64,000 nt of DNA from Propionibacteriaceae bacterium (GCA_030532575.1 JAUNKV010000002.1:91443-155442); one strand, 5' to 3'. Numbered from the stretch's first letter, positions 40,646 through 49,120 are shown. Made by a program: numbers and translations. Notes: generated from the sequence alone by a model not told the origin.

Positions 40646-40765
40646 TCTCTTCCCTCCTGCGGGGTACGACGCACCTGCGCCGACTCCACTCAACACAGCT
40701 TAGATGCCTGCACCAACATTTCCTCAGTCCTGCTGCCCGGAGTCGTCCGAAACACCGACATGCCC

Positions 40766-40785
40766 TATAGTGAGAATCGCTCTCA
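40766..40785 (+). promoter_or_regulatory. -10 box with overlapping Fur/Zur-like palindrome
   Basis: TATAGT (40766-40771) followed by TGAGAATCGCTCTCA (40771-40785), an imperfect inverted repeat that resembles the TGATAATCGTTATCA pattern of Fur/Zur regulators. It lies at the start-site region of the HAF-repeat gene, where a repressor would act. Confidence 0.4.
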
Positions 40786-40801
40786 ATATCAAGGAGGTTT
40801 C

Positions 40802-42070
40802 GTGTCCCCCCGTCCACACCTGTCCCGGCTGACCCTCACCGGCACGCTCGCGCTCGCCTGCACACTGGCCACCCCGCTCAGCAGCCACGCCGACGAGCCC
40901 GCACAACCCGAGTACGCCCTCACCCTGCTGCAGCCCGCCGAGGGCCACACCGTCGCCGCCGCCAACGGCATCAACGACCGGGGTGATGTCACCGGCCTCA
41001 CCCGCCCCGCCAAGGCTGCGCAACCCCAGCAGGCCGCACTGTGGAACGCTGGGACCGACCAGGCCATCGCCCTGCCACAGCTGGAGGGTTCCCGTTTCGG
41101 CCGGGGCTTCGACGTCTCGGCCACCGGCACCGTCGCCGGGGAGGCCTTCAACTCAGGCGGGTCCAGCATCCCCGCAGCCTGGACCAAGGACTCGATCACC
41201 GCGCTGCCCTCGGTCTCCCCCAAGGGCACCGGCGTGGCCGTGGACATCGCCGAGACCGGCCGCGTGCTGGGAGTCGCACACGACGGCACGATGGGCGTGG
41301 CCTATCTCCTCGACGGCGCCACCGCGACCACCCTGACCGCCCCCACGCCCGACGAGGGCACCCTCACCGGCTACCGCGCCGCCGCCATCTCTCCCAACGG
41401 CCAGTGGGTGGCGGGCGTCAGCTGGGTGGACGTCCCCCACGGCGACCACTCCCACAAGGAGTCCCTGCTCACGGTCTGGCAGGACGGCGCCCCCACCGTC
41501 TGGGAGCCGGAGAGCCACGGGCCGGGCATCAAGGCCGTGAACATCCAGGACTCCGGCCTGGTCGTCGGTTCCGTGACGTCCGGCCAGCACACCCGGGCCG
41601 CCACCTGGGCCGAGGGCACCCTCACCACACTGGCCGACCCCGCCATCGACGGTTTCCCGCACGTCAGTGCGACGGCGGGCAACGCCGACGGGGTGATCGT
41701 CGGCACCGCCTCGAAGTTCGAGGGCAACTCCAGCTTCGGTGGGGCGGCTGTCATCTGGCGTGGCGGCGCCCCTGCCGACCTGAACACCCTGACCACCCTG
41801 CCCGAGGGGGTGAGCCTGCAGGACGCCCGCGACATCAATGCCTCCGGACAGATCGTCGGCACCGCCAGGACGACAACCGGCACCGTCGGCTACGTGCTGA
41901 CTCCGGTGAGGCAGCCCGCTCCTGCACCCTCGCCGACACCCAGCGCTGCCCCGAGCACCATGCCGAGCACGACTCCGAGCGTGACGCCCAGTGGCACCCC
42001 CAGCGCGTCGACCGTGGCCCCGAGCCCCAGCGCCCCGGCCAGGCCGGGCCTACCCAGCACGGGACGCTGA
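40802..42070 (+). CDS. Secreted HAF-repeat protein with bare LPxTG end
   Basis: 422-aa exported protein. Signal peptide (about 1-32, cut near SSHADEP), then seven beta-propeller-like HAF repeats of the type NGINDRGDVTG, DVSATGTVAG, DINASGQIVG, with a His-rich loop HGDHSHKE, then a Ser/Thr/Pro-rich linker of about 55 residues and the end PGLPSTGR. The LPSTG is followed by one Arg and the stop, with no membrane segment or basic tail. GTG 40802 has AAGGAGG at 40791-40797. Upstream is a metal-regulator-like palindrome. Function unknown; a surface role is likely. Confidence 0.8.
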   Translation: MSPRPHLSRLTLTGTLALACTLATPLSSHADEPAQPEYALTLLQPAEGHTVAAANGINDRGDVTGLTRPAKAAQPQQAALWNAGTDQAIALPQLEGSRFGRGFDVSATGTVAGEAFNSGGSSIPAAWTKDSITALPSVSPKGTGVAVDIAETGRVLGVAHDGTMGVAYLLDGATATTLTAPTPDEGTLTGYRAAAISPNGQWVAGVSWVDVPHGDHSHKESLLTVWQDGAPTVWEPESHGPGIKAVNIQDSGLVVGSVTSGQHTRAATWAEGTLTTLADPAIDGFPHVSATAGNADGVIVGTASKFEGNSSFGGAAVIWRGGAPADLNTLTTLPEGVSLQDARDINASGQIVGTARTTTGTVGYVLTPVRQPAPAPSPTPSAAPSTMPSTTPSVTPSGTPSASTVAPSPSAPARPGLPSTGR

Positions 42071-42079
42071 GCTGAGCAG

Positions 42080-42118
42080 AACGCAGGGCCGGGAACACAT
42101 TGCTCCCGGCCCTGCGTT
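42080..42118 (+). terminator. Bidirectional terminator between HAF gene and lsr2
   Basis: Perfect 15-bp stem AACGCAGGGCCGGGA with its complement (42080-42094 with 42104-42118), 9-base loop. It ends the HAF gene and can serve the leftward lsr2. Confidence 0.75.
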
Positions 42119-42131
42119 CTCCCCGAAAAGG

Positions 42132-42467
42132 TCAGTGAGCCGCCGAGTAGGCCGCCATCACGGGGGCCGGGATACGTCCGCGGTCGCTCACGACATAGCC
42201 GTTGTCGCGCGCCCAGGCGCGAACGTCGTTGGTGCTGGGACCCTCGGCAGCGGCCGTCTTGCGGCGGGCGCTGTTGCGGGACTTGCTGCCGCCGCGCACC
42301 CGACGGGCACCGGCGATCCAGGGCTCCATGGCCTTGGTCAGCTTGGCGATGTTGCTCTTGCTCAGGTCGATCTCGTACTCAACACCGTCGAGGGAAAAGA
42401 CCACGTTGCGCTCAGCGTCAGTGCCGTCGATATCATCCTTGAGCAGGATCTGAACCTCACGTGCCAT
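42132..42467 (-). CDS. lsr2: Nucleoid-associated protein Lsr2
   Basis: Lsr2 (111 aa) is a small basic DNA-binding protein that binds AT-rich DNA, organises the nucleoid and silences foreign genes. The N-terminal dimerisation part (about 1-60) begins MAREVQILLKDDIDG, then comes a basic linker (KSRNSARRK) and the C-terminal DNA-binding domain with the RGR motif (96-98) in SDRGRIP, as in mycobacterial Lsr2. The start ATG 42467 has AGGAG 7-11 bases upstream. It is divergent from the NuoD-like gene, with an AT-rich shared region. Confidence 0.95.
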   Translation of the reverse strand: MAREVQILLKDDIDGTDAERNVVFSLDGVEYEIDLSKSNIAKLTKAMEPWIAGARRVRGGSKSRNSARRKTAAAEGPSTNDVRAWARDNGYVVSDRGRIPAPVMAAYSAAH

Positions 42468-42490
42468 GAGGGGACTCCTTGATTCTTGAT

Positions 42491-42504
42491 CTGAACAACT
42501 TCAG
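42491..42504 (+). promoter_or_regulatory. Small palindrome between lsr2 and the NuoD-like gene
   Basis: CTGAA-CAAC-TTCAG in an AT-rich divergent promoter region. Possible operator, or a site of Lsr2 binding given its AT content; unproven. Confidence 0.25.
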
Positions 42505-42568
42505 AATTGCGTGGAACAGGTTACGAGGGACACCATACCCTCATATCGGAGAAAAGGAAAGCATAGGG

Positions 42569-43660
42569 ATGGATCAATCTTTGGCCGTCTTTGTCGGCAG
42601 CATTCCGCTACCCGGGCGCAGCGAGGTCTCTCTCCCCTCACGCCACCCGGCCTTGACCGGCACCGTGGCTTTCGACCTGGAACTCTCCGGCAATGTCATC
42701 CAAAAGGTCGGCATCACACCCGGATGGTTGCACCGGGGTGCCGAAAAGTTGTTTGAGGTTCGTGACTACCGATCACTCATCATGCTTGGCGATCGTCATG
42801 ACTGGTTCTCCAGCACGACCGGGGAACTGGTCATCACGTTGGCCGTCGAACAGGCGATGCGGTTGACCCCACCGCCGCGAGCCACCTGGTTGCGCACGCT
42901 GTTGGCCGAACTCGCCCGCATCCATTCCCATCTGGCCTTTCTCAGCATCACCTGTGATCAGGTCTGGAATGGGGTCGACACGGTTCGGGAACTCCTGGTG
43001 GGCCTTTCCGGCAATCGCATTCATCCGATGCTGTGCCGGGTGGGGGGCATGGCGGCCGACGCCCCGCAGTCCTGGCTCGACGCCGTCGCCGCCGCCCTGC
43101 CCGGACTCGCCGCCGTCGCGGAGCAGGCCGGGAATTGTCTGGCCGACGGTGGGGAACGGTTCCGGGGATTGGCGGTGCTCACGGCTGAGGACTGCCGACA
43201 GTACGGGGTGAGCGGCCCGGCCGCCCGCGCCTGCGGACTGGACCTGGATCTGCGCGCCCGGGGTGATCTGGCATGGGGTCAGGTGTTCCAGCCCGTCGAG
43301 CTCAGCACCGCAGGCGACGCCCACGCGCGGCTGGCGATCCTGGCCCAGGAGGTGCAGGCCTCGGTGGTCATGATCGAGCGCCTGCTGCAGGACCCGCCCG
43401 GCGGCCCGGTGGACACCCGGCTGTCTCGTCGGCTCAAGGTGCCGGAGGGGGAACACCTGGCCGAGATCGAGGCCCCGTGGGGGCTGGCCTCGGCGCTGCT
43501 CGTCTCGCGCGGCGGCCAGACCCCGTGGCGGCTCGCCCTGCGCACCCCGACCTTCCACAACGTCGCCGCGATGGAACACGCCCTGGTCGGGCTGACCACC
43601 GAACAGCTTCCCGACGGGATCGCCTCCCTGGGATACGCCATCGGCGACCTCGACAAGTGA
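42569..43660 (+). CDS. Orphan NuoD-like protein (complex I 49-kDa homologue)
   Basis: 363-aa protein homologous to NuoD/hydrogenase large subunit. Near the N-terminus is GWLHRGAEKLFEVRDYRS, the family quinone-site histidine region, followed by RIHSHLAFL, and the C-terminal segment begins at PEGEHLAEIEAPWG, a good match to NuoD. No other nuo gene is near. Residues in the hydrogenase metal site are absent, as in complex I. ATG 42569 is preceded by a weak AAAGGA and AT-rich DNA. Possible roles are a cut-down quinone-linked module or a moonlighting protein. The first 400 bases are less GC-rich than the neighbours. Confidence 0.75.
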   Translation: MDQSLAVFVGSIPLPGRSEVSLPSRHPALTGTVAFDLELSGNVIQKVGITPGWLHRGAEKLFEVRDYRSLIMLGDRHDWFSSTTGELVITLAVEQAMRLTPPPRATWLRTLLAELARIHSHLAFLSITCDQVWNGVDTVRELLVGLSGNRIHPMLCRVGGMAADAPQSWLDAVAAALPGLAAVAEQAGNCLADGGERFRGLAVLTAEDCRQYGVSGPAARACGLDLDLRARGDLAWGQVFQPVELSTAGDAHARLAILAQEVQASVVMIERLLQDPPGGPVDTRLSRRLKVPEGEHLAEIEAPWGLASALLVSRGGQTPWRLALRTPTFHNVAAMEHALVGLTTEQLPDGIASLGYAIGDLDK

Positions 43661-43687
43661 GGCCACCGAGCCCCCACAAAAACCCGA

Positions 43688-43760
43688 ACACGAATCGCCG
43701 CTCTGTTTCATTTTGAAACGTTTCAGCGATATTTGGGAGAGGCAAACCAGCGATTCGTGC
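43688..43760 (+). repeat. 73-bp element, variant interior
   Basis: Left end ACACGAATCGC (43688-43698), right end GCGATTCGTGC (43750-43760). The interior differs from the main family and contains GTTTCATTTTGAAACGTTTC, which is shared with the half copy at 25311. Length 73 bp and orientation are unchanged. Confidence 0.8.
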
Positions 43761-43813
43761 ACGGAAATCCTCGCTAGGATTTCTCGCGGATTCACCGTCG
43801 AGGAAGGAGACCC

Positions 43814-46129
43814 ATGAGCCCCTGGCCCATCGAGCGTTACCTGGAACTCACCGCCTGCGACGGTGTGGCCCAGCTGGTCGAGGCCGTCGAAGCCCTGCCC
43901 ACCGAGGAGCTGGAGGCCGCGCGGAAAGGGGCCGGGAAGGCCACCGCCCGGATGGCGAAGGAGGGGAGGGAACGCTCCCAGTTCGTGGCTGCCATCGCGT
44001 TGGCCGTCGTGCTGGGGGTCACGCCGTCGCAGTTGCTGAAGCTGCTCGGCCCCTCCGGCACATGGCTGCTCCACGACCTCCTGCGCAGCCACGACCGCGA
44101 GCCCTTCCTTCAGGCCGCCGTCGCACTCGGACCCGAGTGGGCGGCCGAGCTGATCGAGCGCTGCCCCCGTCGGGTGACCGGGGACCTGGTGGAGCTGCTG
44201 CTGGAGCTGGTCATCGCCCACGACCTCCCGATGCCCGCCCAGGCATCCATCTGGGAGATGTGGGTGAACGACGACGAATTGTCGCTTCCCCGCCCCGAGA
44301 GGCGCTGGGCCGAGCAATTTCTCGCGGCCTGCAGTGCGCCGAACGCCTTCGCGCAGGTCCGGCTCGACAAGGACGAACACCGGGACCGGGTCGCGCAGGG
44401 GATCGCCGAGGTCCGGGCCGTGGAGACAATCGACGACGACGCCCTGGCGGCTGCGCTGACGGGCATCATCGAGCGCGGTGACCGGCCAGGCGCCCACAAG
44501 CTCGCCCTGCACTGGGCCGAGGCGCTGGGGCTGTCCCTGGTCACCGACCCCGAGCGGTTCATCGCCGCGCTGCCGCTGGCCGACGGCACGGTGGTCAAGG
44601 CCGCGCTGCCCGAGCTGCTGACCCCCGAGCTGCCCCTGGCCCAGCTGGATGCGCTCGCCGTCGCGGTCCTGCCCCGCAAGGAGAAGGGCAACCGCCGCAC
44701 GGTGCTGAAGGCCCTGGCCCGGCTGGAGGCGCCCTCCGAGGCGTTGCGGGAGACCCTGGGGCTGCTCGCGGGGGATGCGGACGTGGCCAGCGCGAAGCTC
44801 GCCGCCGACCTGCTGACCCGCTGGGGCGGTGTGGCCGAGAACCCGACGCTGGGGCTGTGGCGCGACCCCGCCCTGCCGCAGCCCGCCGCCCTGGAGCTCG
44901 GGCAGGTGCTCGACGCGCCGTCGGCGACGGAGCTGGTGGCCCGGCTCGACAACTCCCGCGAACCCGACCCGGACCTCCACGAGGAGGTCCTGGCGAGCCT
45001 CGTGGCGACCGGGCGCGAGCTCGGCGCGGAGGGCACGAGGGCACTGTTCTCCGCGATGACTCCGATGGGTCCGGCGGACCTGCTACGGCAGTGCCTGTAC
45101 GCCTGGGCGCACGGCAGGCAGCCGAAGCTGAAGACCACCCCGCTGAGCGAGCTGGTGGCGCGCCGCTACCGCGAGGTGCTGGACGGCGTGGGGACGCTGC
45201 CCTGCGTGCTCTCGACCCCCACCCACGAGGGGCTGCGCATCGACGGCGAGGTGCTCGCTGCGCGGCTGGCCGCCCACCGCGAGGCCGGGGTCGCGCCGTC
45301 GCCCGCCGACCTGCTGGTCGCGCTCAGCCGCGTCGCCCAGGAGTTGCCTGAGGTGGAGCTCGACGGCGAGGCTGCGGCCGCCGTCGCCGCGTGGCGGGAG
45401 CAGCCCGTGATCCCCGCCCGGTTGGACTTCCACCCCTCGACCACCATCGCCGATCCCAGCCGCCGGATGATCCTGGAGGGGCAGGAACCGGCAGGGGCCG
45501 CCGCGCTCGGCATCGACGACGGCTGGAGTCAGCCCTTCACCGGGACGAACGTCGGGATCAATGGCTGGGAGCTCGCGATCCGGCTGCTGCCGAGCTGCCC
45601 GGCTCGGCCCGCCGTCGGGGTGCTGGGGATGCTGGCCTTCTCGAACAACCCGCCGGTGGGGCGGCTGGCGGAGGTGATCGGGACGGCCCGGCCCGTGGAT
45701 GAGGTGACCGCGTTCGCGGCCCTGGCTCTGGCGGAGCTGTGCTCCCCGAAACAGCTGTTGCCGCTGGCCGCGGCGCTGCTGGCCGCCTGGGAGGAGGGCA
45801 GGTTGAGCCCGCAGACGCTGCACGATGCGTGGGATGACATCTGGGTCCACGAGTGGGAGCCGGGCCGGGCGAAGGTCGCGGCGCTGCTGAACCTGCTGGC
45901 CGAGGAGGGGGCCCTGCAGCTGGTCTGGCCGCTGCTGGTCCGGGTCGCGGAGCAGCGGGCGGGCACCCCGAAGCTGCCCCGGGACACCGCTGCGGTGCTG
46001 GAGGTCGTCAACCACCGGCTGCCGGAGGTGCCCCACCCCGTCGAGCTCCCGAACATCCGGGCCCTGGCCGCAGCCAAGGGCACCTCGAAGGCCCACAAGC
46101 TGGCCCGGGAGGTCGCAGCGAAGCTGTGA
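43814..46129 (+). CDS. Large alpha-helical protein of unknown function
   Basis: 771-aa cytoplasmic protein without signal peptide or clear membrane segment, almost entirely helical with many Leu, Ala and Glu, reminiscent of an alpha-solenoid of HEAT-like repeats. A possible relation to the DUF6493 group of actinobacterial proteins, often beside SWIM-domain genes, could not be confirmed. It stands alone between the NuoD-like gene and tRNA-Ser. ATG 43814 has GGAAGGAGA a few bases upstream. No catalytic motif is visible. Confidence 0.65.
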   Translation: MSPWPIERYLELTACDGVAQLVEAVEALPTEELEAARKGAGKATARMAKEGRERSQFVAAIALAVVLGVTPSQLLKLLGPSGTWLLHDLLRSHDREPFLQAAVALGPEWAAELIERCPRRVTGDLVELLLELVIAHDLPMPAQASIWEMWVNDDELSLPRPERRWAEQFLAACSAPNAFAQVRLDKDEHRDRVAQGIAEVRAVETIDDDALAAALTGIIERGDRPGAHKLALHWAEALGLSLVTDPERFIAALPLADGTVVKAALPELLTPELPLAQLDALAVAVLPRKEKGNRRTVLKALARLEAPSEALRETLGLLAGDADVASAKLAADLLTRWGGVAENPTLGLWRDPALPQPAALELGQVLDAPSATELVARLDNSREPDPDLHEEVLASLVATGRELGAEGTRALFSAMTPMGPADLLRQCLYAWAHGRQPKLKTTPLSELVARRYREVLDGVGTLPCVLSTPTHEGLRIDGEVLAARLAAHREAGVAPSPADLLVALSRVAQELPEVELDGEAAAAVAAWREQPVIPARLDFHPSTTIADPSRRMILEGQEPAGAAALGIDDGWSQPFTGTNVGINGWELAIRLLPSCPARPAVGVLGMLAFSNNPPVGRLAEVIGTARPVDEVTAFAALALAELCSPKQLLPLAAALLAAWEEGRLSPQTLHDAWDDIWVHEWEPGRAKVAALLNLLAEEGALQLVWPLLVRVAEQRAGTPKLPRDTAAVLEVVNHRLPEVPHPVELPNIRALAAAKGTSKAHKLAREVAAKL

Positions 46130-46212
46130 CCGCGGTATTTTCTGCCATTCTTCCGGCTCCACAGGGCCGTGACGCCCGAAGAACGGCAGGAAGTACTCAG
46201 GAGTTCATGGGG

Positions 46213-46347
46213 TCACCGTCGGTCAGCTTGGACGGCTGCCACGATCTCCTCACGGCTGGGGCCATTCATGCGGTCAAGCCGACGCAGCTGCTCCACGACC
46301 TTGGCATTCGGGCTCTGGGCCGACGCGGCTCGGACGTGCATGGACAT
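46213..46347 (-). CDS. Possible 44-aa protein
   Basis: ATG 46347 to TGA 46213 codes a 44-aa peptide with a helical, charged centre (KVVEQLRRLDRMNG) and end (REEIVAAVQADRR). There is no ribosome binding site, but TAGCCT lies 6 bases before the ATG, the spacing seen at other leaderless starts in this window. It resembles no family I recognise. Confidence 0.4.
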   Translation of the reverse strand: MSMHVRAASAQSPNAKVVEQLRRLDRMNGPSREEIVAAVQADRR

Positions 46348-46353
46348 GTGGAA

Positions 46354-46359
46354 AGGCTA
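46354..46359 (-). promoter_or_regulatory. -10 box for the 44-aa ORF
   Basis: TAGCCT on the minus strand, 6 bases before ATG 46347. Confidence 0.35.
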
Positions 46360-46391
46360 CCCTGTGGCCACACCACCCCTGGCCCACATGA

Positions 46392-46418
46392 CAAGGACCC
46401 CCGGTCTCCCGGGGGTCC
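46392..46418 (-). terminator. Stem-loop after tRNA-Ser
   Basis: GGACCCCCGG pairs with CCGGGGGTCC on the minus strand just 3' of tRNA-Ser, a likely terminator although the following T run is short. Confidence 0.5.
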
Positions 46419-46423
46419 GCACG

Positions 46424-46508
46424 CGGTGACGGTGGGATTTGAACCCACGGTGGCTTGCACCACACTCGCTTTCGAGGCGAGCTCTTTCGGCCGCTCAGAC
46501 ACGTCACC
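46424..46508 (-). tRNA. tRNA-Ser (CGA)
   Basis: 85-nt tRNA read leftward: acceptor GGTGACG pairs with CGTCACC, discriminator G; the anticodon loop is CTCGAAA within stem GCCTC-type pairing, giving anticodon CGA (reads UCG). A long variable arm (GTGTGGTGCAAGCCAC) and a GGTTCAAATCC T-loop confirm a serine tRNA. CCA is not encoded. Confidence 0.9.
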
Positions 46509-46600
46509 GCCGACTAGGGTATCGCGGGGGCTTCGACGCTCCAAATTCCCCGGGCCAGCGCCAGGCACACTGCCGAGCTGAAGTCGTCGTTACCGCCTTG

Positions 46601-46670
46601 CCGCTGCAATCGTGCGGCGCGTTGCAGATGGGAGCGCTCCCAACCAGAGCGCGCCGCACATTTGCAGCGG
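46601..46670 (+). repeat. 70-bp palindromic element with LacI-like core, copy B
   Basis: Ends CCGCTGCAATCGTGCGG and CCGCACATTTGCAGCGG with a perfect TGGGAGCGCTCCCA in the centre. It is the inverse-oriented relative of 28905-28973. It directly abuts the stop codon of the GH32 gene (46672). Confidence 0.75.
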
Positions 46671-46671
46671 A

Positions 46672-47883
46672 TCAGGGCACCCGCGGGACCACCCGTCGCA
46701 CCTCGACCGCCCCGGCCTCCTCCAGGGTGAGGGTCCACGGCTCGTCGTGACGCCACGTCGCGGCGATCCCGCTGGGCCGGTACAGCTCCACGACAGCCCC
46801 GTCCACCCACAACCGGGAGCCTGGCGCCAATTCCACCTCACCCAGGCTGGGATGAGTCATCCGCGCCCCGGCCCCCATCACCATCACCCGCCAGCGACGA
46901 TTCGCCAGCACCGTCTCCCCCGCGGCCAGGGGCTCCACCGCCCCGACGAGGGCCGCCGCCACTCCCCGGTCCATCCGGCTCACCACCACGCCGTCGGCCA
47001 GGGCCAAGCGACGGGGCAGCGTGAGGCAGCCCGCATGGTCGCGCACCGCCGGGTCCTGACCGTCCTGCCTCACCCACCCCATCAGCAGCGGCTCGCCGTC
47101 GGCCAGGCTCACCTGCGGGGCGTAGAAGTCGGTGCCGTCGTCGAGGACGTTCACGGATTCCGCGACGAAGCGCAGCCCCTCACCGTCGGGCTCCAGGTCC
47201 CCGACCGCCGCGACGACCTGCCCCAGCTCGCCCCGGTCGTGCAGTGAGACCACGAGCACCCAGCGGTCCTCGACCGGGAACAGCTGCGGGCACTCCCAGA
47301 TGTCGGCGGCCCCCGCCCCCCGCAGCACCGGGTCGTCGGCCACCAGCACCCCGAGGTAGCGCCAGGCCAGCTCGTCGCTGCGGTCGTAGAGGATCACGGC
47401 GGGCGAGCCGTCCCGCATCCCTGCGCCCAGCACCGCCAGCTGCCTGCCCTCGTACTCGAACACGAACGGATCCCTCATGATGCCGATACCATCCGCATCC
47501 GGGGTTCGGCCGACGACGATGGGGGCCTCCCAGTCGATCAGATCGGGGCTGCCCCATCTCAGGCAGATCGTGGACTGGCCGGAGTCGTCGGCGATCCCCG
47601 AGTAGGCGACGGCGGGGCGGTCGTGGCCGGGCACGAAGACCCCTGACCAGCAGCCGAAGGCATCCGGCCCGCCCGGGGTGGGCGAGAACGCGACGGGGCG
47701 CAGGCGCCACATCGCCAGGTCGGTGCTGGTGGCGTGCCCCCACGCGATCTGCCCGTGGACGGGGGCGGCGGGGTTGTGCTGGAAGAACACGTGCCACACA
47801 CCGTCGATGCAGGTCATGCCGTTCGGGTCGTTGAGCCAGCCCTGCTCCGGGCGCAGGTGGTAGGAGGTGGTGGGTGCGGTCAT
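46672..47883 (-). CDS. GH32 fructosidase (sucrose/fructan hydrolase)
   Basis: 403-aa cytoplasmic enzyme (no signal peptide) of glycoside hydrolase family 32, splitting sucrose or fructo-oligosaccharides to release fructose. The three catalytic motifs are WLNDPNG (16-22, nucleophile Asp19), RDP (137-139) and ECP (197-199, acid/base Glu197), followed by a short beta-sandwich. ATG 47883 is preceded by GAGAGGAA. Nearest repeat on its 3' side carries a LacI-type palindrome, though no regulator or transporter gene is next to it. Confidence 0.87.
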   Translation of the reverse strand: MTAPTTSYHLRPEQGWLNDPNGMTCIDGVWHVFFQHNPAAPVHGQIAWGHATSTDLAMWRLRPVAFSPTPGGPDAFGCWSGVFVPGHDRPAVAYSGIADDSGQSTICLRWGSPDLIDWEAPIVVGRTPDADGIGIMRDPFVFEYEGRQLAVLGAGMRDGSPAVILYDRSDELAWRYLGVLVADDPVLRGAGAADIWECPQLFPVEDRWVLVVSLHDRGELGQVVAAVGDLEPDGEGLRFVAESVNVLDDGTDFYAPQVSLADGEPLLMGWVRQDGQDPAVRDHAGCLTLPRRLALADGVVVSRMDRGVAAALVGAVEPLAAGETVLANRRWRVMVMGAGARMTHPSLGEVELAPGSRLWVDGAVVELYRPSGIAATWRHDEPWTLTLEEAGAVEVRRVVPRVP

Positions 47884-47947
47884 GGCGTTCCTCTCAGACT
47901 GGGACGAATCTACCCGCTTCGGAAACCGACGGCTCCCTTTCCCGGAA

Positions 47948-48421
47948 TCACAACGAGGGCTCCCTGTGGCGCCGCTGCTCGAAGAAGTCCAGCAGCAGGG
48001 CCGCGCACTCGTCGGCCAGCACCCCTGAGGTGACGCGCGGGCGGTGGTTGAGGCGCGGGTCGCGCACCACGTCGAACAGCGACGCCACCGCCCCAGCCTT
48101 GGCGTCGAAGGCACCGAGGACGATGTGACCGATGCGGGAGGCGACGGCCGCGCCCGCGCACATCGTGCAGGGCTCCAGCGTCACCACCAGGGTGCAGTCC
48201 TCCAGCCGCCACTCGCCCCGCACGGCGGCCGCGCGGCGCAGCGCCACGACCTCCGCGTGCGCCGTCGGGTCGCCGGTGAGTTCACGCTCGTTGCAGCCGG
48301 AGGCGACGACCTCGCCGTCGGGCCCCAGCACCACCGCGCCGACGGGGATGTCGCCGTGTTCAACGGCTCCCCGCGCGGCTGCCAGGGCAGTCCGCATCGC
48401 AGGCTCGAACCGACGCCCCAC
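47948..48421 (-). CDS. tadA: tRNA adenosine deaminase
   Basis: TadA (157 aa) converts adenosine to inosine at the wobble position of tRNA-Arg(ACG), the tRNA found at 59819-59894 in this window. The cytidine deaminase zinc site HAE (55-57) and PCTMC (84-88) is intact. GTG 48421 is used; an internal ATG (48397) is possible. It follows, 6 bases downstream, the TadA-associated protein gene, the standard actinobacterial pair. Confidence 0.93.
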   Translation of the reverse strand: MGRRFEPAMRTALAAARGAVEHGDIPVGAVVLGPDGEVVASGCNERELTGDPTAHAEVVALRRAAAVRGEWRLEDCTLVVTLEPCTMCAGAAVASRIGHIVLGAFDAKAGAVASLFDVVRDPRLNHRPRVTSGVLADECAALLLDFFEQRRHREPSL

Positions 48422-48427
48422 GTCGGC

Positions 48428-49018
48428 TCAGTCGTCGAAGGCCTGGACGGCTCGCTCGAACTCCGGCCCGATCTTGAGCTTCCTGGCCACCTGGGCCAGC
48501 AGCTCGTCGGAGTCCTCGTCGTAGTTCGTGGCGATGGCCTCAAGTTCGAAGGCGCTGAGCCCGTTCGCGGCGAACATCTCCAGGTCACCGAGCGGCGCCG
48601 GGTCCTCGTCCTCGTCCGGCAGTTCCTCCCCGAGGTAGTCCACGACGTCGCGGGCGATGGGCCAGTCCTGGGCGGCGGTGATGTCACTGAGCAGCACCTC
48701 CACCACGCGGCCCCGCACCCGACAGATCACGAAGAACTCCCCCGCCACGGAGACCAGACCGATGGCCCCGTTGTCCCCGGGCAGGCGGCCGACCTGCCGG
48801 ATCAACTCGTCCAGGTCGTTGGCCAGGTCGTAGTCCATCGGCACGGCGATGGCCTTGCCGTCCTCCCGGTACGCGGCGACGACCAGGTCCACGTCGTCCT
48901 CCCCGGCGTCCTCCAGGTCGTAGTCGTCGTCGAACTCCTCATCGGAGTCGTCGTCGACATCGAGGTCGCGATCATCCTTCAGGTCGAAGGGTTCGGCGTC
49001 TTCGTCAAAGGCGTCCAC
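48428..49018 (-). CDS. TadA-associated acidic protein
   Basis: 196-aa acidic protein, a strongly Asp/Glu-rich N-terminal 45 residues followed by a compact domain ending [18 protein letters not shown]. It is the protein that commonly precedes tadA in Actinobacteria. GTG 49018 is chosen for its GAGGAGA site 6 bases upstream; the ATG at 49051 lacks proper spacing. Only 6 bases separate it from tadA, so the two are co-transcribed. The role is unknown; a partner of TadA is likely from gene order. Confidence 0.75.
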   Translation of the reverse strand: MDAFDEDAEPFDLKDDRDLDVDDDSDEEFDDDYDLEDAGEDDVDLVVAAYREDGKAIAVPMDYDLANDLDELIRQVGRLPGDNGAIGLVSVAGEFFVICRVRGRVVEVLLSDITAAQDWPIARDVVDYLGEELPDEDEDPAPLGDLEMFAANGLSAFELEAIATNYDEDSDELLAQVARKLKIGPEFERAVQAFDD

Positions 49019-49120
49019 GGCGGTCTCCTCACAGGTGCTGCTGGGGTCCATCCTTCCAGATCGGAGCCCGGAAAACAGCACCCGCCCCCAGATCGGTCGA
49101 ACGGAGGCCGTGAAGTGGGG

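Noticed and set aside
42060..42132. Frameshift hiding a normal LPxTG membrane tail of the HAF protein
   Set aside because: All three frames after the LPSTG codons run into the terminator hairpin without a hydrophobic stretch.
46601..46670. LacI operator controlling GH32 from this position
   Set aside because: The site is at the 3' end of the gene, not near its promoter at about 47890, so direct control is doubtful; kept only as a repeat feature.
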